From positions 1-29,814 of IMG/VR virus record IMGVR_UViG_3300013307_000042: DNA of 29,814 nt. One strand, given 5' to 3'. The stretch is from a virus. The notes under the pieces were generated by a model. The model worked only from the letters and a program-made list of their open reading frames with translations. It did not search any database and was not told the DNA's origin. Positions 6,798 to 13,979 of this stretch are shown here, piece by piece (within the stretch, counting starts at the first letter, position 1; each line of letters begins with the position of its first letter). The position numbers and the translations under genes are program-made.

Positions 6798-7067
6798 ATG
6801 GATCCTGAAGATGTGATGCTCACAACGATCGACAATCCTTGGAATCCTTTCACCCATTACGATGAATGGCTAGCCTTTGACGAGGCCCAGGGTTACTATA
6901 CCAACGGCCTCCTGGCCAGGGTGGCAGTGTCGAGTGATGAACTTTCAAGTTTCGATCAGGAACTCGAACTTTCTCGAGCAATCAATGAAATTGTTAAAGA
7001 AAATGTTTCTGGAATGCATCAGAAAGTCTACCAAGACACTGTTGTTATTCCAAAAATAATTTCTTGA
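6798..7067 (+). CDS. Small acidic partner protein of the polymerase-like protein
   Basis: An 89-residue acidic protein with ATG after GAGAAAGGATAGAC, 14 nt behind the polymerase-like gene. It contains MLTTIDNPWNPFTHYDEW near the start, then LARVAVSSDELSS and an acidic C-terminal helix (RAINEIVKENVSGMHQKVY). I recall small proteins with this TIDNPxNPF...W block next to homologues of the large protein in other Gram-positive phages, so a conserved two-gene unit is likely. The charge and size would suit an accessory subunit or regulator, but no function is shown. Confidence 0.8.
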   Translation: MDPEDVMLTTIDNPWNPFTHYDEWLAFDEAQGYYTNGLLARVAVSSDELSSFDQELELSRAINEIVKENVSGMHQKVYQDTVVIPKIIS

Positions 7068-7072
7068 AGGAG

Positions 7073-7106
7073 GGGGGAGGGGGTCTCGCAAAAGGCCCCC
7101 ACCCCC
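7073..7106 (+). terminator. Strong GC hairpin, possible terminator
   Basis: Two blocks of five G (7073-7077 and 7079-7083) pair with two blocks of five C (7096-7100 and 7102-7106), separated by an A-A mismatch, around a 12-nt loop. No T-run follows, so it may slow or process transcripts, or protect the 3' end of the upstream mRNA, rather than be a classical terminator. It ends the polymerase operon and precedes the tRNA genes. The 7107-7244 stretch shows no ORF and no clear promoter. Confidence 0.55.
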
Positions 7107-7244
7107 TGCATCGCTCAGCTCCCTAAAATTCCCCCGGAGGGACAAAAATCTGAGACAATCCAGGTTTAAACCCTAAGGGAAGTCGGTGGAACTGATGGTG
7201 AAACCTTCACAAGCCCTGTCGATCTGACAAAAACTTTTCGACGA

Positions 7245-7318
7245 TGACTTCTAGCACAACCGGCAGTTGCGCCTGGCTCTGGACCAGGAGGTTCCAGGTT
7301 CGAATCCTGGGAGGTCAG
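7245..7318 (+). tRNA. tRNA-Gln (anticodon CUG)
   Basis: Acceptor TGACTTC pairs with GAGGTCA (one G-U). The anticodon stem CCTGG/CCAGG encloses loop CTCTGGA, giving anticodon CTG (reads CAG). The T arm is CCAGG-TTCGAAT-CCTGG, and the variable loop is 5 nt. The D stem is short (GCA/TGC). CCA is not encoded and must be added. The weak first pair U1-A72 and discriminator G fit glutamine tRNA. Confidence 0.92.
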
Positions 7319-7329
7319 CTCTACAACAC

Positions 7330-7407
7330 GGCGTCATGGCACAGCGGCGACTGCGCCTGACTGTAAATCAGGTATCCCACACGGAGGTTCGAGTCCTCCT
7401 GGCGCCA
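7330..7407 (+). tRNA. tRNA-Tyr (anticodon GUA)
   Basis: Acceptor GGCGTCA pairs with TGGCGCC (one G-U), discriminator A. The anticodon stem CCTGA/TCAGG encloses loop CTGTAAA, giving anticodon GTA (Tyr). The T arm is GGAGG-TTCGAGT-CCTCC. The variable region is about 10 nt (TATCCCACAC), enlarged as in bacterial tRNA-Tyr but shorter than usual. CCA is not encoded. It lies 11 nt after tRNA-Gln, so both are probably one transcript. Confidence 0.92.
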
Positions 7408-7458
7408 CTCAATTAGTACATCGAACACTGCCGATAATTTTTGGCCGGTTGGAGCATC

Positions 7459-7815
7459 ATGACGAGTTATAAGAACCTTCCGATCATCTCTCGTGATGGG
7501 GTTCCGACCAAGGTTGTTGCTCAGGCGCCTGGTCAGATCTACATCAACACTCTTGATGGTTCGGTGTATCGAGCAAAGAAGACTGAGTCCGGTTGGGACT
7601 GGGTTCCTCTCGCTGAAGGCGGCGGTTCTTCGGGACCTGTCACTCCTCCAGTGATCGTGACCGGAGGAGTTCCGGCAGACATCCCTGCCTCTGAGGCTAA
7701 GGATGGTTACTTCTATTATTTCTTGGGGACTGACGAGCTCTATCTTTGTCGGGTCCTCATTCCCGGATCGGTCAATTGGCGCCTCCTTCGTGAAGTCGCT
7801 GCTGACCCAACGTAA
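7459..7815 (+). CDS. Small beta-rich protein, likely virion or fibre associated
   Basis: 118 residues from ATG 7459 (TTGGAG 5 nt upstream); the longer in-frame TTG at 7441 is less likely. It contains two similar halves separated by a GGGSSGPVTPP linker. Each half reads roughly G-x-x-Y/F ... (S/E)-(V/L)-Y ... W-x-(V/L): DGSVYRAKKTESGWDWVPL and DELYLCRVLIPGSVNWRLL. The same pattern closes the fibre-like protein at 12601 (YLYICVATNGWARVPL). It therefore probably belongs to a small beta-domain family used on phage surface proteins. It directly precedes the endolysin gene. No catalytic motif is seen. Confidence 0.75.
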   Translation: MTSYKNLPIISRDGVPTKVVAQAPGQIYINTLDGSVYRAKKTESGWDWVPLAEGGGSSGPVTPPVIVTGGVPADIPASEAKDGYFYYFLGTDELYLCRVLIPGSVNWRLLREVAADPT

Positions 7816-7836
7816 TCTTTAAGGAGGTGAGCACCC

Positions 7837-9801
7837 ATGGGATGGGACTACACAACTCGTAACGGACAGCGTGTCCAGGTAGACGTCGCAGCAGCATTCG
7901 ATCGAATGTCTAACTGGTTCCACGAGCAGACGGGCTACTGGCTACAGATCAACGATGGTGGCGGAACTCGCACTAACGCTGAGCAGTGGGACTTGTACAA
8001 CGCCTACCTCAATGGTGGTACGCTCGCAGCGAAGCCGCCGAACTCGCTGCATGAGGAAGACAATGCGCTCGGTCCTCGTGCACTCGACATCAGTGACACC
8101 GGCCCTGATGCTGGCGTGATGACGGCTGGGTCTTGGCGAGCCAACCTCCTCAAGAACAACGCTCCAAGCTTTGGCTTCTCGCCATCAGGTTATTACTTCA
8201 GTCAGCTCGAGCCTTGGCACTATGAATACCAGGGACCACTCAATGGTTCTGGTGGTGGCAACGGATTCGATCAGACTGTTCAGAACGAGCAGGCCTGGCT
8301 GATTTCTCGGGGTTACAATCTCGGTCCGACAGGTGCTGATGGTATCGCTGGTCCGATGTATCATGATGCCGTTGCTAAGTACCAGACTTTCCTTCGCTCT
8401 TATGGTTACACCGGAGACTCCGATGGTATCTGGGGTGCGGGAACTCAGGCTGCTCACGAGAAGTATTACAATGCTGTTCAGAACCCCATCGACACGGGAC
8501 TTCAGCAACAGCAGGCATTCCTTATTTCTCGTGGCTATGACCTTGGTCCTTCCGGTGCCGATGGTATCTGGGGTGCGAAGACTGAAGCAGCGATCAAGGC
8601 ATACCAGCAGTTCCTCAAGGATAATTGGGGATACACTGGTGATGTCGATGGTCAGTGGGGTCCTGGTACTCAGGAAGCCCATGCGAAATTCTACGCATCT
8701 CTCCAGAATCAGCCCGGCGCTGCTCCGGCATATCCGCTTCCTGCAGGATCGTACTTCGGTCCCGCTGGTGGGGATGCCAATAGTGTTTCCGGTTGGTACA
8801 GCCATTCCGAGGATCTCAAGGTCTGGCAGCAGCGCATGCGCGATCGCGGTTGGCCCATCACGGTTGACGGATTGTATGGTCCGAAGGATGCGTCGACTCC
8901 GCAGGGCAACACCTATGAGATCGCTCTCGCTTTCCAGCGGGAGAAGGGTCTCCAGGCTGACGGTCTGATTGGTAAGGAAACGTGGGACGCGGCATGGACA
9001 TCTCCTGTCACGCCTGCCGATCCAACCCCGGCCGAGCCTGGTAATGGTGGGACGACCACGCCTCCGACGAGTGCGGATGAGGAAGCTGCTTCGCCGAAGC
9101 TCATCACTCCGACTGCAGCCGACTTCCCCAAGTGGATTAAGTTCGACATTAACCTCGATCTTGAGGGTATTGCTCCGGACTGGAACCTGCAGATGAATGA
9201 GTACTACGGGGTTCCTTATAATCCCGTAGAAGCTCACATGCATTGGTGGGGAGCTCCCGGTCAGGCAGGTACTCATGATGGTAACGTCCAGCACCTGAAG
9301 ACCACCAAGGATGTTTCCGCTAACTTCGTTCTCTCTGAGAACCGGATTACTCTCATGGTGCCTCTGAACAAGAATGCACTGACGACCGGAAAGCGTAATC
9401 CTTACGCATGGAAGGTTGAGAACGATCCGACGCTGAGTGACCAGCAGTACAAGACGATGGGTTACCTCGTCTATATTGTTGAGAAGCTGAATCCGACGCT
9501 CTTGAATGAGCCTCTCCGACTCCACAAGGAATTCTACTCCACGAGTTGCTCGGAGATCGATCGTCCACGCGTACGTGCATATGCTGAGCAGTTCCGTACC
9601 GGTAAGTTGGACCCTGCAACTGGTCTTCCTCCGGTGGAGAACCCGAAGCCCACGGATCCAGAACCGACTGATGACATTGACAAACTCAAGGCGCAGTTGG
9701 CAGAGGCTACTGAAAAGCTCAAGCAGCTTTCTGACTTCCTTGGGAAGTTGCCCTCTGAATTCCGTGCGTTGGCGTCCGACATCGACGAGCTTCTGAAGTA
9801 A
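7837..9801 (+). CDS. Endolysin: M15-type peptidase, peptidoglycan-binding repeats and amidase-like domain
   Basis: A 654-residue protein with ATG after TAAGGAGGTGAGC. Residues ~1-140 look like an M15/VanY-type D-Ala-D-Ala peptidase: His72 (SLHEEDN), Asp84 (ALDIS) and EPWHYEY with His128. Residues ~150-390 hold peptidoglycan-binding-like repeats (DGIAG, DGIWG twice, DGQWG, DGLYG, DGLIG). Residues ~460-580 look like an amidase_2-type domain: AHMHWWG with His467/His469, VSANFVLSENRI, and HKEFYSTSC with His563 and Cys571, the usual positions of zinc ligands. A Pro-rich linker and a C-terminal coiled coil (~615-654) finish the protein. Two catalytic domains flanking wall-binding repeats is a large lysin design. 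There is no signal peptide, so export through the holin is expected. Confidence 0.88.
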   Translation: MGWDYTTRNGQRVQVDVAAAFDRMSNWFHEQTGYWLQINDGGGTRTNAEQWDLYNAYLNGGTLAAKPPNSLHEEDNALGPRALDISDTGPDAGVMTAGSWRANLLKNNAPSFGFSPSGYYFSQLEPWHYEYQGPLNGSGGGNGFDQTVQNEQAWLISRGYNLGPTGADGIAGPMYHDAVAKYQTFLRSYGYTGDSDGIWGAGTQAAHEKYYNAVQNPIDTGLQQQQAFLISRGYDLGPSGADGIWGAKTEAAIKAYQQFLKDNWGYTGDVDGQWGPGTQEAHAKFYASLQNQPGAAPAYPLPAGSYFGPAGGDANSVSGWYSHSEDLKVWQQRMRDRGWPITVDGLYGPKDASTPQGNTYEIALAFQREKGLQADGLIGKETWDAAWTSPVTPADPTPAEPGNGGTTTPPTSADEEAASPKLITPTAADFPKWIKFDINLDLEGIAPDWNLQMNEYYGVPYNPVEAHMHWWGAPGQAGTHDGNVQHLKTTKDVSANFVLSENRITLMVPLNKNALTTGKRNPYAWKVENDPTLSDQQYKTMGYLVYIVEKLNPTLLNEPLRLHKEFYSTSCSEIDRPRVRAYAEQFRTGKLDPATGLPPVENPKPTDPEPTDDIDKLKAQLAEATEKLKQLSDFLGKLPSEFRALASDIDELLK

Positions 9802-9809
9802 GGCATGCT

Positions 9810-10130
9810 GTGATCGCGGCATACTTTCACTTCACGTCTGCCGCAACAACCATCGACAGTTCGCCCGTTCCAAGTTTCTTTAACTTCGATTGGGCGGACG
9901 TCGGTGGTTGGTCGCTGTTTATTGGATTGTGTCTATTCATAGTAGTAGGTTCAGTTCGTGAATGGTGGGTTCCGGGTCGTACACATCGCCGAGTTGTTGA
10001 TTCAGCAGCTGAACAGTCTAGGACTCTCAGTCAGGCGATGGATGCACTTCGGGAACAGACTCAGGCAAATGAGATCACTAAGCATTTCTTCGAGAAGACC
10101 GTCCCCAAGCGAGGGGAGCCGCAAGAATGA
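9810..10130 (+). CDS. Holin-like membrane protein (one membrane segment, coiled coil)
   Basis: 106 residues from GTG 9810, 8 nt after the endolysin gene. One strong membrane segment (~30-50, GGWSLFIGLCLFIVVGSV) is followed by a charged, probably cytoplasmic helix with coiled-coil character (SAAEQSRTLSQAMDALREQTQ). This single-pass plus coiled-coil plan and the position next to the lysin fit a class III-like holin or a holin partner. It overlaps the next gene by 4 nt (ATGA). Assignment rests on topology and context, not on a family motif. Confidence 0.78.
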   Translation: MIAAYFHFTSAATTIDSSPVPSFFNFDWADVGGWSLFIGLCLFIVVGSVREWWVPGRTHRRVVDSAAEQSRTLSQAMDALREQTQANEITKHFFEKTVPKRGEPQE

Positions 10131-10324
10131 TCAAAATCTTCGGTCGACGTTATACCCCAAAAGTCGACCCGGATGAGCTAGATCGGCAAACGGCAGAAGC
10201 AAACGAGTTCCTTGAGAAAGAAGGACCCCGAATGCGCTCTGTCGCTCGCTGGCTTGAAAATCGCAAGGGACAGAACGGCCTTGGCGAGGATTTCGATATT
10301 ACCTTCTACCCCAGAGGAGTGTAA
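10127..10324 (+). CDS. Hypothetical 65-aa protein in lysis cassette
   Basis: A small charged protein starting in an ATGA overlap and ending one base before the next ATG. The sequence is basic at the start (MIKIFGRRY) and helical in the middle (DELDRQTAEANEFLEKEG), with no membrane segment. The tight coupling on both sides supports it being real. Its role is unknown; the position suggests a lysis accessory or regulator. Confidence 0.7.
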   Translation: MIKIFGRRYTPKVDPDELDRQTAEANEFLEKEGPRMRSVARWLENRKGQNGLGEDFDITFYPRGV

Positions 10325-10325
10325 C

Positions 10326-10760
10326 ATGGACATCCTTAATGTTCTGAACCAAATCCTGTGGGTTTTGGGTAATGTGCTATTGATGTATAGTTCGATCGCT
10401 CTGTTGGTCTTTCTTACAGCATACCTCATTATCTTTGACCCTCGGGCAACTACCGGAGGAAAGCTGATCTTTCAGTTCATGCTTTCTCTGATTGCTGTCA
10501 TGGCAACTGTCGTCATCGGTATCTATATCGATCCGACGGCTAATCATTCGTGGCTTGTGCTTCCGGATGGTGTTGCTGTGTGGCGACCGGCCCTTCGGTT
10601 CCTTGTTTATGGATTCGTTGCATATTCCATTACATCGCTCGCTATTCTCCTGGTGATGCGACGGTGGTTTCCGCAGCGACTGAAAAAGGCGTCAGACATG
10701 TCTCTGGCGCAACCCCGTCATACCTCTGCGATCGATATTATTGTCGACTCCGAGAAGTGA
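10326..10760 (+). CDS. Four-helix membrane protein, probable holin
   Basis: 144 residues from ATG 10326, preceded by CCCAGAGGAGTGT. The longer in-frame start at 10212 would overlap the previous gene entirely and is rejected. Four hydrophobic segments are visible: ~7-36 (long, may be one or two), ~47-68, ~86-108 and a short last part of the third or fourth helix before RRWFPQR. The C-terminus is basic and soluble. A small multi-pass protein closing a lysin operon is most simply a holin or antiholin. It precedes the long-stem RNA-like element. Confidence 0.75.
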   Translation: MDILNVLNQILWVLGNVLLMYSSIALLVFLTAYLIIFDPRATTGGKLIFQFMLSLIAVMATVVIGIYIDPTANHSWLVLPDGVAVWRPALRFLVYGFVAYSITSLAILLVMRRWFPQRLKKASDMSLAQPRHTSAIDIIVDSEK

Positions 10761-10765
10761 CGAAC

Positions 10766-10905
10766 TCTGAATGGACCCTCTTATGGGTCGTCAGCTCTCA
10801 CAAGTAGTGCGTATGGGTTTCATCAGCCTTTCTCCCGCACTCTCCTTTCAAGAGCACGCCCCCAGCGTGTAGAGAACTGACGACTCTTAAGAGGGTCCAT
10901 TCAGA
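10766..10905 (+). ncRNA. Predicted structured RNA closed by a 34-nt near-perfect stem
   Basis: Arms 10766-10799 and 10872-10905 pair over 34 positions with two mismatches and one G-U. The enclosed 72 nt hold two local hairpins: AGTGCG with CGCACT (10806-10811/10836-10841) and GCACGC with GCGTGT (10854-10859/10865-10870). The arms also have competing local folds (GACCC-GGGTC in the left arm, CTCTTAAGAG in the right), which could allow a switch. CCCTTCAATTTT follows the right arm. No ORF is credible here. It sits between the lysis cassette and the first tagged head-module gene and may be a terminator/attenuator or a stable RNA. Confidence 0.6.
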
Positions 10906-10937
10906 CCCTTCAATTTTTGACGAGAAAGGATTGTCCA

Positions 10938-11273
10938 TTGACCGATGTTGACAACTTTCTCGCACACTATGGCGTGAAAGGCATGAAGTGGGGCGTTCGA
11001 ATCGCTTCCGACCTTCATGCATCATATCGTGCTGGTAAAACACCACAAGAACTTAAAGAGCGTGCTAAGAAAGAGAAGCAGCTCAAGGATCTCATTAATC
11101 AAGATCTTCATCCAGGTCGTACTTTCGTTAACGACATCATCAAAGAACATCAAGGTCAGTTGATTTCTGGTCTTGGTCTCGGCCTTTCAACTGCTGCTGG
11201 TGTTGCCTTTATGGCATGGAAACTTAAGAACCAGTTCAAGGGAATCTCGATTTCTCCGATTCCTCTTGGTTGA
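10938..11273 (+). CDS. FLAHYG-tagged small protein with C-terminal hydrophobic segment
   Basis: 111 residues from TTG 10938 (AAAGGA 7 nt upstream). The N-terminus is DVDNFLAHYGVKGMKWGVR, the tag shared with four other proteins here. It continues with a basic helix (ELKERAKKEKQLKDLINQDL), HPGRTFVNDIIKEHQGQ and a hydrophobic, Gly/Ala-rich segment (~85-103). Residues ~50-103 align with the second tagged protein at 13496 (KEKRVKELIQEDLSPGKTF), so the two are paralogues. Proteins with the HYGxKGMKWG motif are common in head modules of Gram-positive phages without a proven role. Presence in the virion is inferred from the shared tag and location. The hydrophobic segment suggests membrane contact on injection. 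Confidence 0.85.
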   Translation: MTDVDNFLAHYGVKGMKWGVRIASDLHASYRAGKTPQELKERAKKEKQLKDLINQDLHPGRTFVNDIIKEHQGQLISGLGLGLSTAAGVAFMAWKLKNQFKGISISPIPLG

Positions 11274-11320
11274 ATTAACATTGTCTAGGACTAGATCCTA
11301 CGAAGGAGGTGAATCCCATC

Positions 11321-11680
11321 ATGGTAGCGCGTAAGCACGTGGCTCCTGTCGGGTTTGAACAAAGCCCCGTCGGTCCCCCTGCCACTACCCCCGAACTTCG
11401 AAACCAGGAATTGGTTGCTTTGGCATTCGATTTGGTGGAAAAGAAGCTTCGAGATGGGACCGCATCTGCTCAGGAAACCGTCCATTTTCTTAAGATGGGC
11501 GAAGAGAAGTATCAGCTCGAGCGAGACAAACTCCGTCAGGAGAATGCTCTCCTTGCTGCTCGTGCCGAACAGATCAGTAAGAATGATCGTATGGAAGAAC
11601 TCTTTGACAAGGCCATTAAGGCGTTCAAGGGTTATTCTGGCGAAGATGTCTCCCAGGATGAGGGGGAATACTATGACTGA
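11321..11680 (+). CDS. Putative terminase small subunit
   Basis: 119 residues from ATG 11321, 8 nt after AAGGAGGTGA; the in-frame GTG at 11309 lies within the ribosome site and is rejected. It is a soluble, mostly helical protein with a central coiled-coil-like part (EKKLRDGTASAQETVHFLKM, then EEKYQLERDKLRQENALLAAR). Small terminases often have a helical oligomerisation core of this length, and the protein sits at the start of the head module before the HNH and large terminase genes. No DNA-binding helix-turn-helix is obvious, so the assignment rests on position and shape. It overlaps the HNH gene by 8 nt. Confidence 0.6.
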   Translation: MVARKHVAPVGFEQSPVGPPATTPELRNQELVALAFDLVEKKLRDGTASAQETVHFLKMGEEKYQLERDKLRQENALLAARAEQISKNDRMEELFDKAIKAFKGYSGEDVSQDEGEYYD

Positions 11681-12101
11681 GCGTTCGTATCGACAGATGC
11701 TGATGTTTGAGACGTTCGAAGATCGATTCGAGTATTTGAATCTTAAGGCTCGAGTTGGTGAAGTCACGTTCGGTTTTGAGCGTTGGATGAACCAGGACTT
11801 TTATCGATCCCGTGAATGGCGAAAGCTTCGGGATGAGATCATTATCCGAGACAATGGATGTGATCTGGCAATCCCCAATCGATTCATTTTCGATCCTCCT
11901 GTGATCCATCACATCATTCCGATGCGTCCAGAGGACTTCGATAACGGAAACCCTCTCATCCTCGACCCTGACAATCTCATTACGGTATCTCACGATACTC
12001 ATAATGCGATTCACTTCGGCGATTCTTCTCTTCTACGCACTCCGTGGGAAGAGCGTCGTCCCGGCGATGAATTCTATCTAAGTAAACCTCGCGACATCTG
12101 A
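11673..12101 (+). CDS. HNH endonuclease (packaging-associated)
   Basis: 142 residues from ATG 11673. The longer open frame extending upstream belongs to the overlap with the previous gene. HNH core: FYRSREWRKLRDEIIIRDNG, then VIHHIIPMRPEDF (His79/His80), DPDNLITVSHDTHNAIHFG with the conserved Asn and final His. No zinc Cys pairs are present. HNH genes placed next to terminases are required for packaging of cohesive-end phages such as HK97 (gp74). Here it probably nicks packaging DNA together with the large terminase. It overlaps the gene before and is followed by a connector. Confidence 0.9.
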   Translation: MTERSYRQMLMFETFEDRFEYLNLKARVGEVTFGFERWMNQDFYRSREWRKLRDEIIIRDNGCDLAIPNRFIFDPPVIHHIIPMRPEDFDNGNPLILDPDNLITVSHDTHNAIHFGDSSLLRTPWEERRPGDEFYLSKPRDI

Positions 12102-12112
12102 AAGGAGTTGAT

Positions 12113-12601
12113 GTGGCCGCTGATAACACGACGAGTATTCTTGATTCAATCAAGAAGATGATCGGCATCGATAAAGATTACGATGCGTTCGACATCGACA
12201 TCATCATCCACATCAACTCCGCCTTCTCAAAACTTACTCAGATGGGCGTCGGTCCTACTGAAGGTTACGAGATTGACACGAGCGATAATACGTGGGATGA
12301 GATTCTCGCTGGAAACAACGTCCTGAGTTGGTGTCGAACCTTTGTTTATCTCAGTGTGAAGATGATGTTCGATCCAAATCTTCCGGGCCCAGTGATCGGT
12401 GCCTATGAGCGTCAAATCGAAGAACTGACTTGGCGTATTACTGTCGCAGCTGAGACTGACAAGATTCCTGTTCCCTCGGATAGTGTTCCGGTGACGGTAT
12501 TTATGTGGACTCTCGACGCGAATGAGAATTTTCCTCCGGAGGCTGAATACGGTGATTACGGATTCAGTGCAATTACTGGAAACGTTTTTAGGAAAACCTA
12601 A
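12113..12601 (+). CDS. Head-tail connector (gp6/gp15-like adaptor)
   Basis: 162 residues from GTG 12113 (AAAGGAG just upstream). The N-terminal ~75 residues are typical of gp6-like head-tail connectors: ILDSIKKMIGIDKDYDAFD, IIIHINSAFSKLTQMGVGP, then WDEIL and YLSVKMMFDP. The C-terminal ~60 residues are a beta-type extension. Connectors of this type form a ring under the portal. Here the gene comes before the large terminase, an unusual order compared with HK97, where it follows the capsid gene. The stop overlaps the next start by one base. Confidence 0.85.
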   Translation: MAADNTTSILDSIKKMIGIDKDYDAFDIDIIIHINSAFSKLTQMGVGPTEGYEIDTSDNTWDEILAGNNVLSWCRTFVYLSVKMMFDPNLPGPVIGAYERQIEELTWRITVAAETDKIPVPSDSVPVTVFMWTLDANENFPPEAEYGDYGFSAITGNVFRKT

Positions 12602-13482
12602 TGGGAAAAGAACTAGTCACCAATATCAAGGGTGAAACGGGACCCCAAGGTCCCCCTGCGATTCCCTTTAAGTTTACCAATCTTGCCGACATCCAGAATG
12701 CTAAATCGGGACTTGTCAATCTAGTTCCCACAGAGACAATGATTCCCGCACTTCCGACTCAGGTTTTGGGATTCATTCAGCCTGATCAAGATCGTCCTGG
12801 AATTCTTTCAGTTCAGGATTACTCCTCACAGGGATTCCCTGGAGCTACCGTCTTTGAAGTAACTTTCGAACGTGGGGGAATTCTTCTCGTCGGTACAGTT
12901 TATAAGGGGTTCCCTCAGGGAATGGTTCCTGATCCTGCTTGGACATTTAGAGATTCTGGGTTGCCGTTCGTTTCCATCCCCGACATGGTTCCAGTCTCAA
13001 CGGGTATTAATGAATGGAATAATCTACAGGTAAGTGCTTCGGCACTTATCAATTCCGTGATGAAGCGTGATGGTGCTGGTAGATCTCAGGTAACCACGCC
13101 TTCCGGAACTCTCGACATCACCAATAAGAAGTTCGTCGATGATTACTTCATCAATCGGGCCCCTTTCGCTCCTTCTGCAGGAGCCAACAAGTATCTGAGT
13201 GTCACGTCCAATGCGGCTTGGCAGCAGATTCTTGTCGACACGGTTAATTCCGCGAACTCTGTGGTCCAGCGCAAGGCTGGTGGTCAGGTCGATGTAGCTC
13301 TTACGCCCTCGGCAATTACCGATGCAGCAAGTAAGAATTACGTTGACACGGGTGGTTGGGTTACAGCTCCCGCTACAGCGAGTTCTCCCGGAACCAAGGG
13401 CCAGAAGGCTTTTGATACCTCCTATCTCTACATCTGCGTGGCTACCAATGGGTGGGCTCGCGTTCCACTCACTGTTTGGTAA
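12601..13482 (+). CDS. Fibre-like virion protein with collagen-type start
   Basis: 293 residues. A short collagen-like run (GETGPQGPP) lies at ~11-19. Two fibre-type repeats follow around 140-180 and 215-250 (INSVMKRDGAGRSQV, ITNKKFVDDYF; NSVVQRKAGGQVDV, ASKNYVDT), as in trimeric phage fibres. The C-terminal ~40 residues (SPGTKGQKAF, LYICVATNGWARVPLTVW) form a small beta domain also found twice in the protein at 7459. It is probably a trimeric head or neck fibre since it is encoded in the head module, but tail attachment cannot be excluded. It starts at the last base of the connector gene. Confidence 0.8.
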   Translation: MGKELVTNIKGETGPQGPPAIPFKFTNLADIQNAKSGLVNLVPTETMIPALPTQVLGFIQPDQDRPGILSVQDYSSQGFPGATVFEVTFERGGILLVGTVYKGFPQGMVPDPAWTFRDSGLPFVSIPDMVPVSTGINEWNNLQVSASALINSVMKRDGAGRSQVTTPSGTLDITNKKFVDDYFINRAPFAPSAGANKYLSVTSNAAWQQILVDTVNSANSVVQRKAGGQVDVALTPSAITDAASKNYVDTGGWVTAPATASSPGTKGQKAFDTSYLYICVATNGWARVPLTVW

Positions 13483-13495
13483 GAAAGGACTCAAA

Positions 13496-13912
13496 ATGGC
13501 AGAAAACTCTACTGACCCTCTCGAGTCCTTTCTTGCTCACTACGGTGTGCGAGGGATGAAGTGGGGAGTTGTCAAGTCTCAGGTATCTAAACTGGGACCG
13601 CAGCGTTCTCGTAAGGAGCAGAATCTCCGAACTCAGCGTAAGGATCAGCTTAAGCGTCGTCGGACTCTCTCCGACAAGGACCTTAACAACATTCTCGATC
13701 GCATGAACAAGGAGAAGCGCGTTAAGGAGCTGATTCAGGAGGATCTTTCCCCGGGAAAGACTTTCATTAAGAGCACCTTGCGTAAGTCTGGAGCTCAGGT
13801 CGCCGGCGTCGTTGCAACGGGCGTTCTGATGTACGGAATTCGTGGCGCTCTCACTAAGAAGTGGGGTCTTGGCGACCTCGCATCAAACATTCCCAAGATC
13901 AAGGGAAAGTAA
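13496..13912 (+). CDS. FLAHYG-tagged small protein, paralogue of the one at 10938
   Basis: 138 residues from ATG 13496 (AAGAAAGGACTCAAAATGG). The tag LESFLAHYGVRGMKWGVV lies at ~9-26. A very basic segment follows (residues 32-65, many Arg/Lys), then LSDKDLNNILDRMNKEKRV, KELIQEDLSPGKTFIKSTL and a hydrophobic stretch (~105-122, AGVVATGVLMYGIRGAL). The last parts align with the protein at 10938. The basic region could bind DNA inside the head and the hydrophobic stretch could enter a membrane. No enzyme motif is seen. Confidence 0.87.
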   Translation: MAENSTDPLESFLAHYGVRGMKWGVVKSQVSKLGPQRSRKEQNLRTQRKDQLKRRRTLSDKDLNNILDRMNKEKRVKELIQEDLSPGKTFIKSTLRKSGAQVAGVVATGVLMYGIRGALTKKWGLGDLASNIPKIKGK

Positions 13913-13979
13913 AAGCTTACCCGCCGGTCAATGCCAGCAGGTAGGAACCCCGACAAGGAATAGAAGGGAGGGTCGGCGA

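Noticed and set aside
7145-7244. A third tRNA before tRNA-Gln
   Set aside because: No T-arm (GTTCGA) or anticodon stem can be drawn; GGTTTAAACC is only a short palindrome.
8185-9822. 545-residue minus-strand open frame across the endolysin gene
   Set aside because: Mirror frame of a long coding gene; Arg/Ser/Thr-rich and without motif; the plus-strand gene has clear catalytic motifs.
13842-13979. Upstream extension of the large terminase gene
   Set aside because: It overlaps the end of the previous gene in another frame and reads as unrelated Arg/Ser-rich sequence; TTG 13980 has a good ribosome site.
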